Assembly (NCBI RefSeq): GCF_013386115.1
Contig: NZ_JACAOR010000005.1
Coordinates: 226,543 to 290,542 of the forward strand
Reading direction: 5' to 3'
Length of the DNA: 64,000 bases
Source: Pseudomonas gingeri
GTDB taxonomy: Bacteria; Pseudomonadota; Gammaproteobacteria; Pseudomonadales; Pseudomonadaceae
The notes beneath the pieces are model-generated. The model ran no database searches. It was given only the letters and a program-made list of their open reading frames with translations, and was not told where the DNA came from. Positions 10,643-20,095 of the stretch are shown here, piece by piece. The position numbers were made by a program, and so were the translations under genes. The first letter of the stretch is position 1, and every line of letters begins with the position of its first letter.

Positions 10643-12496
10643 TCAGTAGTGATACCACTTCAGTTCCAGCATGACCTCGTTTTCCGCCGAGGCCAGTTTG
10701 CTGAACTCGCGCTGGGCGCTCAGGCGCAGGCCCAGGTTGCGCGACAGCTCCCATTGCTGGTTAAGGCTCAGGCTGCGGCGTACTTCGCCATTGGTGAAGT
10801 AGTCACCCTTGGCTTCCACGCTGAGATTGCCCAGCGGGTTTTTCCACAGCAGCCCGGTATCGAACCCGGCGGCCGGTGAGACGAACGCGGCGAAATCGGC
10901 ATTGTGTTCCACGCGCACGGTGCCGAGGGCGAAGCCGAGCAGCTCATCGTTCAATTGCCAGGTACCGCCGGCCCCGCCATTGACGTGGCTGACCAGGGTC
11001 TGGTCATCGTGCTTGCCCGGCACCCGCTCCAGGCCGCCGGTCACTTGCCAGGACCAGGGTTGCAGCAGCGCGTTGCGCGGTGTCAGCGAGCGAATGGTGG
11101 CCAGGTCCAGTTGCTGCAATTGCCAGTGGTTGCCTTCGTACTGGCGCAGTTTCATCTGCAGGATTTCGATCTGGGCGCCGAGCGGGAAGCCCTCGGCGTT
11201 GTCGTTCAGGTCGTGATAGGCCATGCGCAGGCCGTACTCGCCGAAGGCCTTGTCGCCGCGGGTGCCGATCCCGGCCTGCCAAGTGCGCGACTCATGGCCG
11301 TTTTCCGGCAGTCCGGGCGGCGTGATCTGCAACTCTGGCGCGGGGTTCTGGTTGATCGCCCGGAGCAGTTCGAAGCTGCGTTGCGAGCGCACCGGGTCGC
11401 GCTCCAGGCCGTTGGCCCGATAACGTTCGAGGCGATAGGCGGCATCGACGATCAGCGCCTGGCGGGCCCTGGGCTGGGCCTTGAACAGCGGGTCCTGGAG
11501 GACTTTCTGGTCGGCGCTGACTTTCAGGACCCAGGCCTGCTCATCGTCCGTCAGGGGCTTGGCCCGTTCCAGCAGTTCGCGTTCACGGGACGGGCGATAG
11601 TCGATCCTTTCCACCAGGCCGGCCTCCTTGACCGCCTTCACCGTGTCGGTGGGGATGGCGGTCAGCGGGAACTGCCCGGTCAGGCGCAGGCTCGGGCGGG
11701 CAACCTGCAGCAGTTCCAGGAGGCGATAGGAGCAGTTTTCGTCGAAGAAGAAGTAGTCGAACTGAATCTGCTTGAGTTCCCAGACGTGCTCGACCATGCG
11801 TTGGGTTTCTTCCGGCGTGAGGTTCAGCCGGTATTCCCACAGGTCGCGGTTTTCCAGGCTGCGGTATTCGGAGAGTTTTTCCTGGTAGGGCACCAGGGCG
11901 AACAGGCCGGGGTAGCCGCCCATCAGGCCTTTCCAGGCATACAGAATGCTGTTGTCCGAGCCTTCGATATAGGCCCCGAAGTTGATCGCGTAGCTGAGCA
12001 GCGCGGTCTGGTCGCGCTGGACATCTTCCTGGTCGATACGCAGCAGGGTGTGGCCGAACATCGACGAGGGGCTGTTCAGGTAGGCCGCCGGAAAGATCAT
12101 CACCGTGCTGTGGGGCGAGACGTCCTTGAACCACTGGTTGAAGTCGGAGCAGTCCGGGGCCGGCAGGTCGGTCAGTTGCAGTTGCGCCTTGAGCCAGCGG
12201 CTGCGGGCCGGGTAGACGCACTGGGCGTGCTGGTTGCCGGCGCTGGCCGGGGCATATAGCGCGGCGACGGTGGCTTTCAGTTCCGCATCCGGGTGATGGG
12301 CGCCGTCGGCGGCGAGGAAGAATTTCTTGTCGCTCACATAGCTGCGCCAGCCGCCCAGCTTGGCGCTTTCGTAATGGCCCAGGGAGATCCAGAAGGGATC
12401 GTTGGCCAGTTGTTGCAAACGTTGATCATCGATGTGCGAAGCGGCTTGGAGCGGGGCGCAGACACAGAGCGCCAGGTAGGCAAGGCGTTTGAGCAT
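10643..12496 (-). CDS. DUF4105 envelope protein
   Basis: A 617-residue exported protein of unknown function. The start at 12496 gives the signal peptide MLKRLAYLALCVCAPLQAAS; the longer frame starting at 12574 would bury it. The central part has motifs I associate with DUF4105 (SPSSMFGHTLLRID, SYAINFGAY, DENCSYRLLELLQVARP), with a His-Asn-Cys set that looks enzymatic. The C-terminal 200 residues alternate polar and hydrophobic residues like outer-membrane beta strands and end with a tyrosine-rich ELKWYHY. It follows the DUF3015 gene by 74 bases, so the two are probably co-transcribed. Any peptidase or amidase role is inference. Confidence 0.75.
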   Translation of the reverse strand: MLKRLAYLALCVCAPLQAASHIDDQRLQQLANDPFWISLGHYESAKLGGWRSYVSDKKFFLAADGAHHPDAELKATVAALYAPASAGNQHAQCVYPARSRWLKAQLQLTDLPAPDCSDFNQWFKDVSPHSTVMIFPAAYLNSPSSMFGHTLLRIDQEDVQRDQTALLSYAINFGAYIEGSDNSILYAWKGLMGGYPGLFALVPYQEKLSEYRSLENRDLWEYRLNLTPEETQRMVEHVWELKQIQFDYFFFDENCSYRLLELLQVARPSLRLTGQFPLTAIPTDTVKAVKEAGLVERIDYRPSRERELLERAKPLTDDEQAWVLKVSADQKVLQDPLFKAQPRARQALIVDAAYRLERYRANGLERDPVRSQRSFELLRAINQNPAPELQITPPGLPENGHESRTWQAGIGTRGDKAFGEYGLRMAYHDLNDNAEGFPLGAQIEILQMKLRQYEGNHWQLQQLDLATIRSLTPRNALLQPWSWQVTGGLERVPGKHDDQTLVSHVNGGAGGTWQLNDELLGFALGTVRVEHNADFAAFVSPAAGFDTGLLWKNPLGNLSVEAKGDYFTNGEVRRSLSLNQQWELSRNLGLRLSAQREFSKLASAENEVMLELKWYHY

Positions 12497-12570
12497 GATG
12501 GGCAACTGTTGTCCGGCGAAAGAGGGTAGGGCAGGGGTTGCCCGCTCCGGAAGGAGCGGGCGGGGCTCGG

Positions 12571-13059
12571 TCAAGCCTGGGTCGCGTACTTGGCCAGGCG
12601 TGGATCGCTCTTGAGTACGGCCAGGGTGTTGGTATGCACGTCGTCTGCGGTCACGTCAGCCTTGCTGAAGATCTGCTGGAAGTGCTCGTGGGTCACGGCG
12701 GCGAAATGGGCGCGGTCTTCCGGTGCGACCCCCAGGACCACGGCGTAGGTGGTCAGCGCTTCGCCCTGACCCTTGGCCATGTCTTCCGACAGCTCGTTCA
12801 TCATGCCATTCATGGCAATCCAGGATTTGCCACCGTAGGTCAGTGCGTCTTTGGTGGTGCAGCCGTTGGTGCCGGACGTCATCCCGAAGGTGGCGTTGCC
12901 GGAGGTGCCGTTGGTGGTGGAGGCCAGGAAGTGTGCGGGGGTGCCACGTTGACCTTTGAACAGCATGTTGCCCCAACCGCAATCCGGGCCGCCTGGCGCC
13001 TGCGCCAAGGCCTGGAAGGAGACAACGGTGAAGAGAGTACCGAGAAGAATCCGTTTCAT
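12571..13059 (-). CDS. DUF3015 periplasmic protein
   Basis: A 162-residue protein with a clear signal peptide (MKRILLGTLFTVVSFQALAQA, cleavage after Ala). The mature part has the features of DUF3015: an N-terminal CGWGN, the SGTNGCTTKDALTY segment with paired cysteines, and a C-terminal helical region. It is probably periplasmic. No activity is known to me. It sits directly upstream of the DUF4105 gene on the same strand, which suggests a shared envelope role. The 278-base spacer between its start and the divergent Lon-like gene shows no other gene. Confidence 0.75.
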   Translation of the reverse strand: MKRILLGTLFTVVSFQALAQAPGGPDCGWGNMLFKGQRGTPAHFLASTTNGTSGNATFGMTSGTNGCTTKDALTYGGKSWIAMNGMMNELSEDMAKGQGEALTTYAVVLGVAPEDRAHFAAVTHEHFQQIFSKADVTADDVHTNTLAVLKSDPRLAKYATQA

Positions 13060-13337
13060 AGCTTTGTTCTCTTTATGTGCATACCAATGGACAAGGGTGT
13101 CCGGCCTGTGAGAGCGCCGGTGGGCCGGTTATCAGTCCAGCCGCGCATGTTGGAGTTTAGGCACGATCCAAGGGTTCCGTGGTTTTTTCCCTTTATGAAT
13201 AAGATATACACCTTCTTGTAGTCCGGCTCCCGGGGCTTTTGTCCCGCTGCGAGGATTCACCTGCCACTTGCCTTGCCAGCCGGGTACGGCCAGCGCCAGA
13301 ATGCCTTCATCTGCCCCGCCTGATGTAAGGAAGCCCG

Positions 13338-15776
13338 ATGCCTGATTCTGTTGCTGCCAGCCTGCGTCTAGCGCCCGAAGCGCTGACTCGCCCTTTCTCC
13401 GCTGAACAGTTCAGCTTCTCTACCACCAATGATCTGGAGCCCTTTCGCGGTGTGCTTGGCCAGGAACGCGCGGTCGAAGCATTGCAGTTCGGTGTGGCGA
13501 TGCCACGCCCCGGTTACAACGTATTTGTCATGGGAGAGCCCGGCACCGGGCGTTTTTCTTTCGTCAAACGCTACCTGAAGGCGGAAGGCAAGCGCCTGCA
13601 GACCCCCTCGGACTGGGTCTACGTCAACAATTTCGATGAGCCGCGCGAGCCACGGGCGCTGGAGTTGCCCGCGGGCGAGGCCGGCGCGTTCATCAGCGAT
13701 ATCAACGGTCTGATCGACAATCTGCTGGCGACGTTTCCGGCGGTGTTCGAACATCCGTCCTATCAGCAGAAGAAAAGTGCCATCGACCGTGCGTTCAACC
13801 AGCGTTATGACCGCGCCCTGGATGTGATCGAGCGCCTGGCGCTGGAAAAGGAAGTCGCCCTGTATCGCGACAGCACCAATATCGCGTTTACCCCGATGAG
13901 CGACGGCAAGGCCCTCGACGAGGCGGAGTTCGCCCAGTTGCCGGAGGCCGAGCGCGAGCGTTTCCATACTGATATCGCCGATCTCGAAGAACGTCTCAAC
14001 GAGGAGCTCGCCAGCCTGCCGCAGTGGAAGCGCGAGTCGAGCAACCAGTTGCGCCAGTTGAACGAAGAGACCATTACCCTGGCCTTGCAGCCTCTGCTCG
14101 CCCCGCTGTCGGAGAAGTACGCCGAGAACGCGGCAGTCTGTGGTTATCTGCAAGCGATGCAGGTCTACCTGCTCAAGACCGTGGTCGAGCAACTGGTGGA
14201 CGACAGCAAGACCGACGCGGTTGCCCGCAAGTTGCTGGAAGAGCAGTACGCGCCGAGCCTGGTGGTCGGGCATCCGGCCAGTGGCGGGGCGCCGGTGGTG
14301 TTCGAGCCGCATCCGACCTACGACAATCTGTTCGGCCGGATCGAATACAGCACCGACCAGGGTGCGCTGTACACCACCTACCGGCAATTGCGCCCGGGGG
14401 CGCTGCATCGCGCCAACGGTGGTTTTCTGATCCTCGAAGCGGAGAAGATGCTCAGCGAGCCCTTCGTCTGGGACGCGCTCAAGCGCGCCCTGCAATCGCG
14501 CAAGCTGAAGATGGAGTCGCCCCTGGGCGAACTGGGTCGCCTGGCGACCGTGACCCTGACGCCGCAGATGATCCCGCTGCAGGTCAAGGTCATCATCATC
14601 GGCGCGCGCCAGTTGTACTACACCCTGCAGGACCTGGATCCGGACTTCCAGGAGATGTTCCGGGTGCTGGTGGACTTCGACGAAGACATCCCGATGGTCG
14701 ACGAAAGCCTGGAGCAGTTCGCCCAGTTGCTCAAGACCCGCACCTCGGAAGAGGGCATGGCGCCGCTGACCGCCGATGCGGTGGCGCGCCTGGCGACCTA
14801 CAGTGCGCGCCTGGCCGAGCACCAGGGGCGTCTGTCGGCACGGATCGGCGATCTGTTCCAGCTGGTCAGCGAGGCGGATTTCATCCGTCACCTGGCCGGT
14901 GACGAACGCACCGATGCCGGCCATATCGAACGGGCGCTCAAGGCCAAGGCCACGCGGACCGGCCGGGTCTCCGCGCGCATCCTCGACGATATGCTGGCGG
15001 GGATCATCCTGATCGATACCGCCGGCGCCGCGGTGGGCAAGTGCAACGGCCTGACGGTGCTGGAGGTCGGCGATTCGGCGTTCGGCGTGCCGGCGCGGAT
15101 TTCCGCCACGGTCTATCCGGGCGGCAGCGGTATCGTCGATATCGAGCGCGAGGTCAATCTCGGGCAGCCGATCCACTCCAAGGGCGTGATGATCCTCACC
15201 GGCTACCTGGGCAGCCGTTATGCCCAGGAATTCCCCCTGGCGATCTCCGCGAGCATCGCCCTGGAGCAGTCCTATGGTTATGTCGATGGCGACAGCGCTT
15301 CCCTGGGCGAGGCCTGCACGCTGATTTCGGCCTTGTCGAAGACCCCGCTCAAGCAATGCTTCGCCATTACCGGTTCGATCAACCAGTTCGGCGAGGTGCA
15401 GGCGGTCGGTGGGGTCAACGAGAAGATCGAGGGCTTCTTCCGGCTCTGCGAGGCCCGTGGCCTGACCGGCGAACAGGGTGCGATCATCCCGCAGGCCAAC
15501 GTCGCCACGCTGATGCTCGACGAGAAAGTCCTGCAGGCCGTCCGGGCCGGGCAGTTCCATGTGTATGCGGTGCGTCAGGCCGACGAGGCCCTCAGCCTGC
15601 TGGTGGGCGAACCCGCCGGCGAGCCGGATGCCGACGGCCAGTTCCCGGAAGGCAGCGTCAATGCACGGGTGGTGGAGCGCCTGCGAGTGATCGCCGAAAT
15701 GATCAGCGAGGATGACCTCAAGGAGGCCGAGAGAGAGGCCGCCGAGCAGGCGCTGGCGGAGGTCAAGCCGTCCTGA
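13338..15776 (+). CDS. Lon-like ATP-dependent protease (YcbZ/LonH type)
   Basis: An 812-residue cytosolic AAA+ protease homologue. The N-terminal half includes a P-loop-like MGEPGTGRFS in which the usual GKS/T is GRF. A second ATPase-like part carries GALHRANGGFLILEAEKML. The C-terminal Lon protease domain has the Ser-Lys dyad context GDSASLGEACTLISALSKTPLKQ and CFAITGSINQFGEVQAVGGVNEKIEGF. It lacks the N-terminal substrate domain of LonA. The start has GTAAGGAAG just upstream. From memory, it corresponds to PA4576. Proteolytic activity is likely from the intact dyad; substrates are unknown. Confidence 0.85.
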   Translation: MPDSVAASLRLAPEALTRPFSAEQFSFSTTNDLEPFRGVLGQERAVEALQFGVAMPRPGYNVFVMGEPGTGRFSFVKRYLKAEGKRLQTPSDWVYVNNFDEPREPRALELPAGEAGAFISDINGLIDNLLATFPAVFEHPSYQQKKSAIDRAFNQRYDRALDVIERLALEKEVALYRDSTNIAFTPMSDGKALDEAEFAQLPEAERERFHTDIADLEERLNEELASLPQWKRESSNQLRQLNEETITLALQPLLAPLSEKYAENAAVCGYLQAMQVYLLKTVVEQLVDDSKTDAVARKLLEEQYAPSLVVGHPASGGAPVVFEPHPTYDNLFGRIEYSTDQGALYTTYRQLRPGALHRANGGFLILEAEKMLSEPFVWDALKRALQSRKLKMESPLGELGRLATVTLTPQMIPLQVKVIIIGARQLYYTLQDLDPDFQEMFRVLVDFDEDIPMVDESLEQFAQLLKTRTSEEGMAPLTADAVARLATYSARLAEHQGRLSARIGDLFQLVSEADFIRHLAGDERTDAGHIERALKAKATRTGRVSARILDDMLAGIILIDTAGAAVGKCNGLTVLEVGDSAFGVPARISATVYPGGSGIVDIEREVNLGQPIHSKGVMILTGYLGSRYAQEFPLAISASIALEQSYGYVDGDSASLGEACTLISALSKTPLKQCFAITGSINQFGEVQAVGGVNEKIEGFFRLCEARGLTGEQGAIIPQANVATLMLDEKVLQAVRAGQFHVYAVRQADEALSLLVGEPAGEPDADGQFPEGSVNARVVERLRVIAEMISEDDLKEAEREAAEQALAEVKPS

Positions 15777-15792
15777 CGGCGCGCATGGACTG

Positions 15793-15882
15793 TGGGAGTG
15801 GGCTTGTTGTGGGAGCGGGCTTGCCCGCGAAGCTTCTGGTGCTCTCAAGGGCCTCTTCGCTGGCAAGCCAGCTCCCACAAGT
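15793..15882. repeat. REP pair (REPIN)
   Basis: TGGGAGCGGGCTTGCCCGCGAAGC (about 15808-15832) faces CTCTTCGCTGGCAAGCCAGCTCCCACA (about 15853-15880). A third degenerate TGTGGGAGTGGGCTTG precedes them at 15791. This fills the spacer after the Lon-like gene. Confidence 0.75.
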
Positions 15883-16060
15883 TCCGCAAGGGCGGGGGTC
15901 AAGGCTTTGGCGCCCGTTCCCCTGGCGCCCGTTGGTCCTCCAGGTCCTTGCGCCCGGTGGATTTATTCTATTCTCTGGGCAAGGACATCCACTGTAGTCA
16001 CTGGAACGATGCAGCCTTCACGTCGGAGGCTGAAGACAGGACCTACCGAGGGTCGCCGCC

Positions 16061-16393
16061 ATGTCGCGCAGCCTTTGTCTTACCCGCCAATGCCTGGGCC
16101 TGGTCACCCGTATCGAATGCGTCATTCGCCCGCTCGCCGGGGATAACGGGATGTGGACCCTCTTGTTCGCCGCCGGAATGGCCGGTGAGCAACCCTCCGC
16201 AATCAAATCCCAGGGCCCTTTCCACGGCCCCTTCGTCGCCGAATCGATCCTCGACTCGATTGTCGAAAGCCTGACCCTGCACGGCTACGAACTGGCCGAG
16301 GAACCGCAGATCTGGCGCCTGCACCTGCAGGCCCAGCTACGGCAGATCAACGGCGAGCGCGGTCGACATCCGGGTGGCTACGAGCTGCACTGA
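16061..16393 (+). CDS. Conserved hypothetical protein (PA4575-like)
   Basis: A 110-residue protein starting MSRSLCLTRQCLGLVTRIECVIRPLAG. The middle carries GPFVAESILDSIVESLTLHGYELAEEPQIW, which looks like a compact alpha/beta fold. No signal peptide, membrane segment or catalytic motif stands out. Its place between the Lon-like gene and the convergent large lipoprotein gene matches, from memory, PA4575 of P. aeruginosa, also uncharacterised. The stop lies only three bases from the stop of the convergent gene and no terminator separates them. Confidence 0.65.
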   Translation: MSRSLCLTRQCLGLVTRIECVIRPLAGDNGMWTLLFAAGMAGEQPSAIKSQGPFHGPFVAESILDSIVESLTLHGYELAEEPQIWRLHLQAQLRQINGERGRHPGGYELH

Positions 16394-16396
16394 GGA

Positions 16397-18223
16397 TTAC
16401 TCGGCGGGCTCGTTGCTCTGGACCTTGTCGAGCTTGACTTCGAAACCGTACTCGACGGTCTGCAGGTCGGTGCGCTGGTAGCTTTCCAGTTGCGTCGGTT
16501 GCCCGTAGAAATAGTGCACGTCATAGAGCGGCGGTGAGTCGGCCTTCTCGTTGTGGCTGGTGGCGAGGATTTCCTTCAGGTAGTTGCCACTGTCGTCCTT
16601 GGCGTAGAAGCGCCAGGACTCGGCCGGGAACAGTTTCTGGTCGACCACCAGAGCATTGCCCTTGAGTTCCAGGCCCTTGGGCAACTGCCGGGCGTCCAGG
16701 GTGTTTTTCTGGATATTGGCGAGAAACAGCGGTATCGAGCCGATGGCATAGGCCGGCGTTTCCGGGAACAGGTTGAGGTCGTAGGTGATGGTGCCTTCCA
16801 GCGGGTTGACCTCGAACGCTTCCTTGGGCAGTTCCAGCGGTTCGCCGCGTTTTCCCTGTTCGTCTTCGGCAAAGAACGTCACCGGGCTGTCGCCAGGGTT
16901 GAAGGATGAGCCGAGCAGTTCGTCGTTGAACGTCTTCGGATGGTCGAACTCGATGCGCGCGGCGCTGGCGTCGTCCACGGACTGGCTGATGCTGACACTC
17001 TTTTTCAACTGCTCGGCGTCGAGGTCGGCGTCCTTGAGGTAGTGGGGCGCCTGGTCGTCGTAGACCACCACCGGCATCGGCAGTGGCTGGATGTCCTTGC
17101 TGGTGGTGTCATCGAACTGGCGTATCGGGAGGTCCAGTTCCTTGCGGTTGACGGTGGCATCGGAGAAATCCAGCACGCTGATTTCCAGCTTGTCGATCAT
17201 GCCGTTGAAGTACACGCGGGTGTAATGGCTGCTCTGCCTGGCCTCGAAGGCTTTCTGCTCATCGTCGAGTTTCTTCTCGAACGCGTCGCTCCAGCTCTTC
17301 TGCTTGAGCATCTCATCCAGTTGCTGCTGGTAGAAGGCGATCTGCGCGGCGTTTTCGTTGATCGACCCCGAGCGCGAGAGGAACTGGCCGGTACTGTCCC
17401 TGGCCTGGGCGATCAGCGGGTTCAGCGCCGTATCGCCGACCTGCGCCGCCTGGGGCGCGCTGTTGCTCAGTTCGATCTCGGCATTGTTCTTGTCGAGCGA
17501 GACCAGGGTCAGGCTGATGTTTTCGCTGGTCTGCCGCTTGCCGATGTCCTTGCGGGTCAGGTCGAAGGTAAAGACCTTGCGCGGGGCGATCACCTCGACC
17601 TTGCCGTGCAGGGTCAGGGGTTGGGGCTGGTTGCGGTTCTCGACTTCCACCCCGTCGACGTACGGGTAGGTCACCGTCAGGTCGTCGGGGTTGGTCATGT
17701 TGGCGCTGGACGGGCTCAACTGGATGCCGGGATCGGTCTCCGACCATTCGGGCTGGAAGGGTACGACCTGCTTGTTGCTCAGGGTCACCGACTGCCATTC
17801 CAGGGCATGGGGGAAGGGAAACTCGGTCGGGTAGTTGAAGCTGAACGGGAAAATCGGCTGCAGGTCGGTCAGGTAATCGGAGCTGGAGGCCTTGCGCAGC
17901 ACGAACAGCCCGTTGATGTAGGTGTCGGCCAGGGCCTGCGGGGTCGGGTAGTGCTTGAGCAGCGCCAGGGCATCGTCGCTGTACTCTGTCTCGATCGGCT
18001 TGTCCCGCAGGCGCAGGCGGGCGCGTTCGAGCAGCAGCAAGGAGCCGCCGAGGTCCGCGACGGCGTCCTTGAGCTTGGGATCCTGGATCGTGTCGAGGGT
18101 CTTTTCGAATTCTGCGGTTCTTTCCTCGAGGCTGGTCTGTTGTTGCTTGTCATTGGGGGAGCAGCCGCTCATCAGCAGAGCTACCGAGAGTCCGAGGCAA
18201 CCCAGGGGGCGTCGCAAATCCAT
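16397..18223 (-). CDS. Large lipoprotein of unknown function
   Basis: A 608-residue protein with signal MDLRRPLGCLGLSVALLMSGC: a lipobox ending in Cys21, followed by Ser-Pro rather than Asp, so outer-membrane sorting is plausible. After a charged coiled-coil stretch (about 28-75), most of the chain is beta-rich with repeated 'KVEVIAPRKVFTFDL'-like strands, plus a second coiled coil around 305-345 rich in Lys, Glu and Gln. I recognise no enzyme motif. It is divergent from the UPF0114 gene and appears monocistronic. It could be a surface or periplasmic scaffold protein, but that is a guess. Confidence 0.7.
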   Translation of the reverse strand: MDLRRPLGCLGLSVALLMSGCSPNDKQQQTSLEERTAEFEKTLDTIQDPKLKDAVADLGGSLLLLERARLRLRDKPIETEYSDDALALLKHYPTPQALADTYINGLFVLRKASSSDYLTDLQPIFPFSFNYPTEFPFPHALEWQSVTLSNKQVVPFQPEWSETDPGIQLSPSSANMTNPDDLTVTYPYVDGVEVENRNQPQPLTLHGKVEVIAPRKVFTFDLTRKDIGKRQTSENISLTLVSLDKNNAEIELSNSAPQAAQVGDTALNPLIAQARDSTGQFLSRSGSINENAAQIAFYQQQLDEMLKQKSWSDAFEKKLDDEQKAFEARQSSHYTRVYFNGMIDKLEISVLDFSDATVNRKELDLPIRQFDDTTSKDIQPLPMPVVVYDDQAPHYLKDADLDAEQLKKSVSISQSVDDASAARIEFDHPKTFNDELLGSSFNPGDSPVTFFAEDEQGKRGEPLELPKEAFEVNPLEGTITYDLNLFPETPAYAIGSIPLFLANIQKNTLDARQLPKGLELKGNALVVDQKLFPAESWRFYAKDDSGNYLKEILATSHNEKADSPPLYDVHYFYGQPTQLESYQRTDLQTVEYGFEVKLDKVQSNEPAE

Positions 18224-18394
18224 TGTTCAGTTTTCCTGTCCACAGTGCATGCGCGATGTCGTTGATGCCGACACTAGCAGAAAATCGCTTTTGCAGAGCT
18301 GTCCCTGTGTTGAACGAGGCGTCTGGCGGGAGCTTTTTCCCTCGGGTTTCACGGCTGGTATACTCGCCGCCATTTCAGGCGATATGTGAGATTC

Positions 18395-18883
18395 ATGGAA
18401 CGTTTTATCGAAAATGCAATGTATGCCTCGCGCTGGCTCCTGGCGCCGATCTACTTCGGGCTGTCCCTGGGGTTGCTGGCATTGGCGCTGAAGTTCTTCC
18501 AGGAAGTGTTTCACGTCATCCCCAACGTGTTTGCCATGGCCGAGGCCGACCTGATCCTGGTGCTGCTGTCGCTGATCGACATGGCGCTGGTGGGTGGGCT
18601 GCTGGTGATGGTGATGATTTCCGGCTACGAGAACTTCGTTTCCCAGCTGGATATCGATGAAGAGAAGGAAAAGCTCAGCTGGCTGGGCAAGATGGACTCC
18701 ACCTCGTTGAAGATGAAGGTGGCGGCTTCCATCGTGGCGATCTCTTCGATTCACCTGCTGCGGGTGTTCATGGACGCCAAGAACGTCGATCCGGTGCACT
18801 TGCAGTGGTATGTGATCATCCACATGACCTTTGTGATCTCGGCCTTCGCCATGGGTTACCTGGACAAGCTGACCAAGCACTGA
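18395..18883 (+). CDS. UPF0114 (YqhA-type) inner-membrane protein
   Basis: A 162-residue membrane protein of the UPF0114/TIGR00645 family. The ATG at 18395 gives the usual start [14 protein letters not shown]. Hydrophobic segments lie at about 10-32, 48-72, 105-125 and 135-155. The loop [25 protein letters not shown] is the family's best conserved cytosolic piece. Function is unknown. A 15-bp hairpin follows the stop, so the gene is transcribed alone. Confidence 0.85.
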   Translation: MERFIENAMYASRWLLAPIYFGLSLGLLALALKFFQEVFHVIPNVFAMAEADLILVLLSLIDMALVGGLLVMVMISGYENFVSQLDIDEEKEKLSWLGKMDSTSLKMKVAASIVAISSIHLLRVFMDAKNVDPVHLQWYVIIHMTFVISAFAMGYLDKLTKH

Positions 18884-18908
18884 TCGTCACGCTCCGTGGC
18901 CGTGTTCG

Positions 18909-18949
18909 CGCCGCCCGTCCGTTGTGAAACGGACGGGCGGCGTGGTTTT
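18909..18949 (+). terminator. Strong hairpin terminator after the UPF0114 gene
   Basis: A perfect 15-bp GC-rich stem (CGCCGCCCGTCCGTT / AACGGACGGGCGGCG) with a GTGA loop is followed by TGGTTTTC. The stem is unusually long and the T run short. Confidence 0.8.
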
Positions 18950-19018
18950 CGCCTTGTGCTTTTGTCGGGTCAGGCATATGCCTGTCTATAGCCCAGTCCG
19001 AAAAGTCGAGGTGCGCCC

Positions 19019-19324
19019 ATGAACCTGCAAGAGCTGAACAGTTTCGCCCTCGCCGGGCGGATCGACGAGTTGAACCTGATCTCCCTCGAAGGCGGCATCT
19101 ATCTGCTGGAAGCGCGGATGCACGGCGCGGCCTACCCGCTCAACGACGATCATGGGCAGACCCTGCACCTGCGTTCGGTGGAGCATGCCAGGGAGGTGCT
19201 GGAACGAATGCCGAAGCTGCCGTTCCACCTGATCCATACCTCGGTGCACGACGAAATGTGCGGGATGCCGGCTAGTGCCGAGGACAGCCTGAAGGTGCCC
19301 ATCGCCTTCCATTCTGGCTGGTGA
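19019..19324 (+). CDS. Conserved hypothetical protein (PA4573-like, possibly DUF6482)
   Basis: A 101-residue soluble protein starting MNLQELNSFALAGRIDEL. It has LISLEGGIYLLEARMHGAAYPL, then a D-H-G-Q-T turn, and a His/Cys-bearing end (HLIHTSVHDEMCGMPAS) that could bind metal. The pattern recalls DUF6482 of gamma-proteobacteria, but I cannot verify that. It stands between the UPF0114 gene and fklB, the same order I recall for PA4574-PA4573-PA4572. Confidence 0.65.
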   Translation: MNLQELNSFALAGRIDELNLISLEGGIYLLEARMHGAAYPLNDDHGQTLHLRSVEHAREVLERMPKLPFHLIHTSVHDEMCGMPASAEDSLKVPIAFHSGW

Positions 19325-19441
19325 GGCTGCTGACAGCGGACGCTTCTGTGCTAGTCTGCTCGCCCTTTTTGGTTCCGGGCGCGAGGGGAAATGCCGTATT
19401 CCAGGGTGTTTTCCAGAGCAGACCCATAGCGGAGCAGTGTT

Positions 19442-20059
19442 ATGTCCGAAGTAAATCTGTCCACCGACGAAACCCGCGTCAGCTACGGCATCGGCCGTCA
19501 GCTGGGCGACCAACTGCGTGACAACCCGCCACCGGGCGTGAGCCTGGACGCGATCCTGGCCGGTCTGACCGACGCGTTTGGCGGCAAGCCAAGCCGTGTG
19601 GGCCAGGACGAACTGTCCGCCAGCTTCAAGGTCATCCGCGAAATCATGCAGGCCGAAGCGGCTGCCAAGGCTGAAGCCGCGGCAGGTGCCGGCCTGGCAT
19701 TCCTGGCTGAAAACGCCAAGCGTGACGGCATCACCACCCTGGCATCGGGCCTGCAGTTCGAAGTGCTGACTCAAGGTGAAGGCGCCAAGCCATCCCGTGA
19801 GGACACCGTGCGTACTCACTACCACGGCACCCTGATCGACGGCACCGTGTTCGACAGCTCCTACGAGCGTGGCCAGCCAGCCGAATTCCCGGTAGGTGGC
19901 GTGATCGCCGGCTGGACCGAAGCCCTGCAACTGATGAATGCCGGCAGCAAATGGCGCCTGTATGTGCCGAGCGAACTGGCCTACGGCGCTCAAGGCGTTG
20001 GCAGCATCCCGCCGCACAGCGTTCTGGTGTTCGACGTCGAGCTGCTCGACGTTCTTTAA
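19442..20059 (+). CDS. fklB: FKBP-type peptidyl-prolyl isomerase FklB
   Basis: A 205-residue prolyl cis-trans isomerase. The N-terminal half (about 1-90) is the helical dimerisation region of the FklB/FkpA type (SYGIGRQLGDQLRD, Ala/Glu-rich helix). The C-terminal FKBP domain has HYHGTLIDGTVFDSSYERGQPAEFPVGGVI, GWTEALQLM, and IPPHSVLVFDVELL. No signal peptide is present, so it is cytosolic. The name differs from FkpA, which is periplasmic. Confidence 0.9.
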   Translation: MSEVNLSTDETRVSYGIGRQLGDQLRDNPPPGVSLDAILAGLTDAFGGKPSRVGQDELSASFKVIREIMQAEAAAKAEAAAGAGLAFLAENAKRDGITTLASGLQFEVLTQGEGAKPSREDTVRTHYHGTLIDGTVFDSSYERGQPAEFPVGGVIAGWTEALQLMNAGSKWRLYVPSELAYGAQGVGSIPPHSVLVFDVELLDVL

Positions 20060-20095
20060 CCCGCCGCACCCGCCTCTCCATGGGGGCGGTCCTTG

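Noticed and set aside
13368..15902. An 844-residue minus-strand frame opposite the Lon-like gene
   Set aside because: Antisense shadow; the sense protein has clear Lon motifs.
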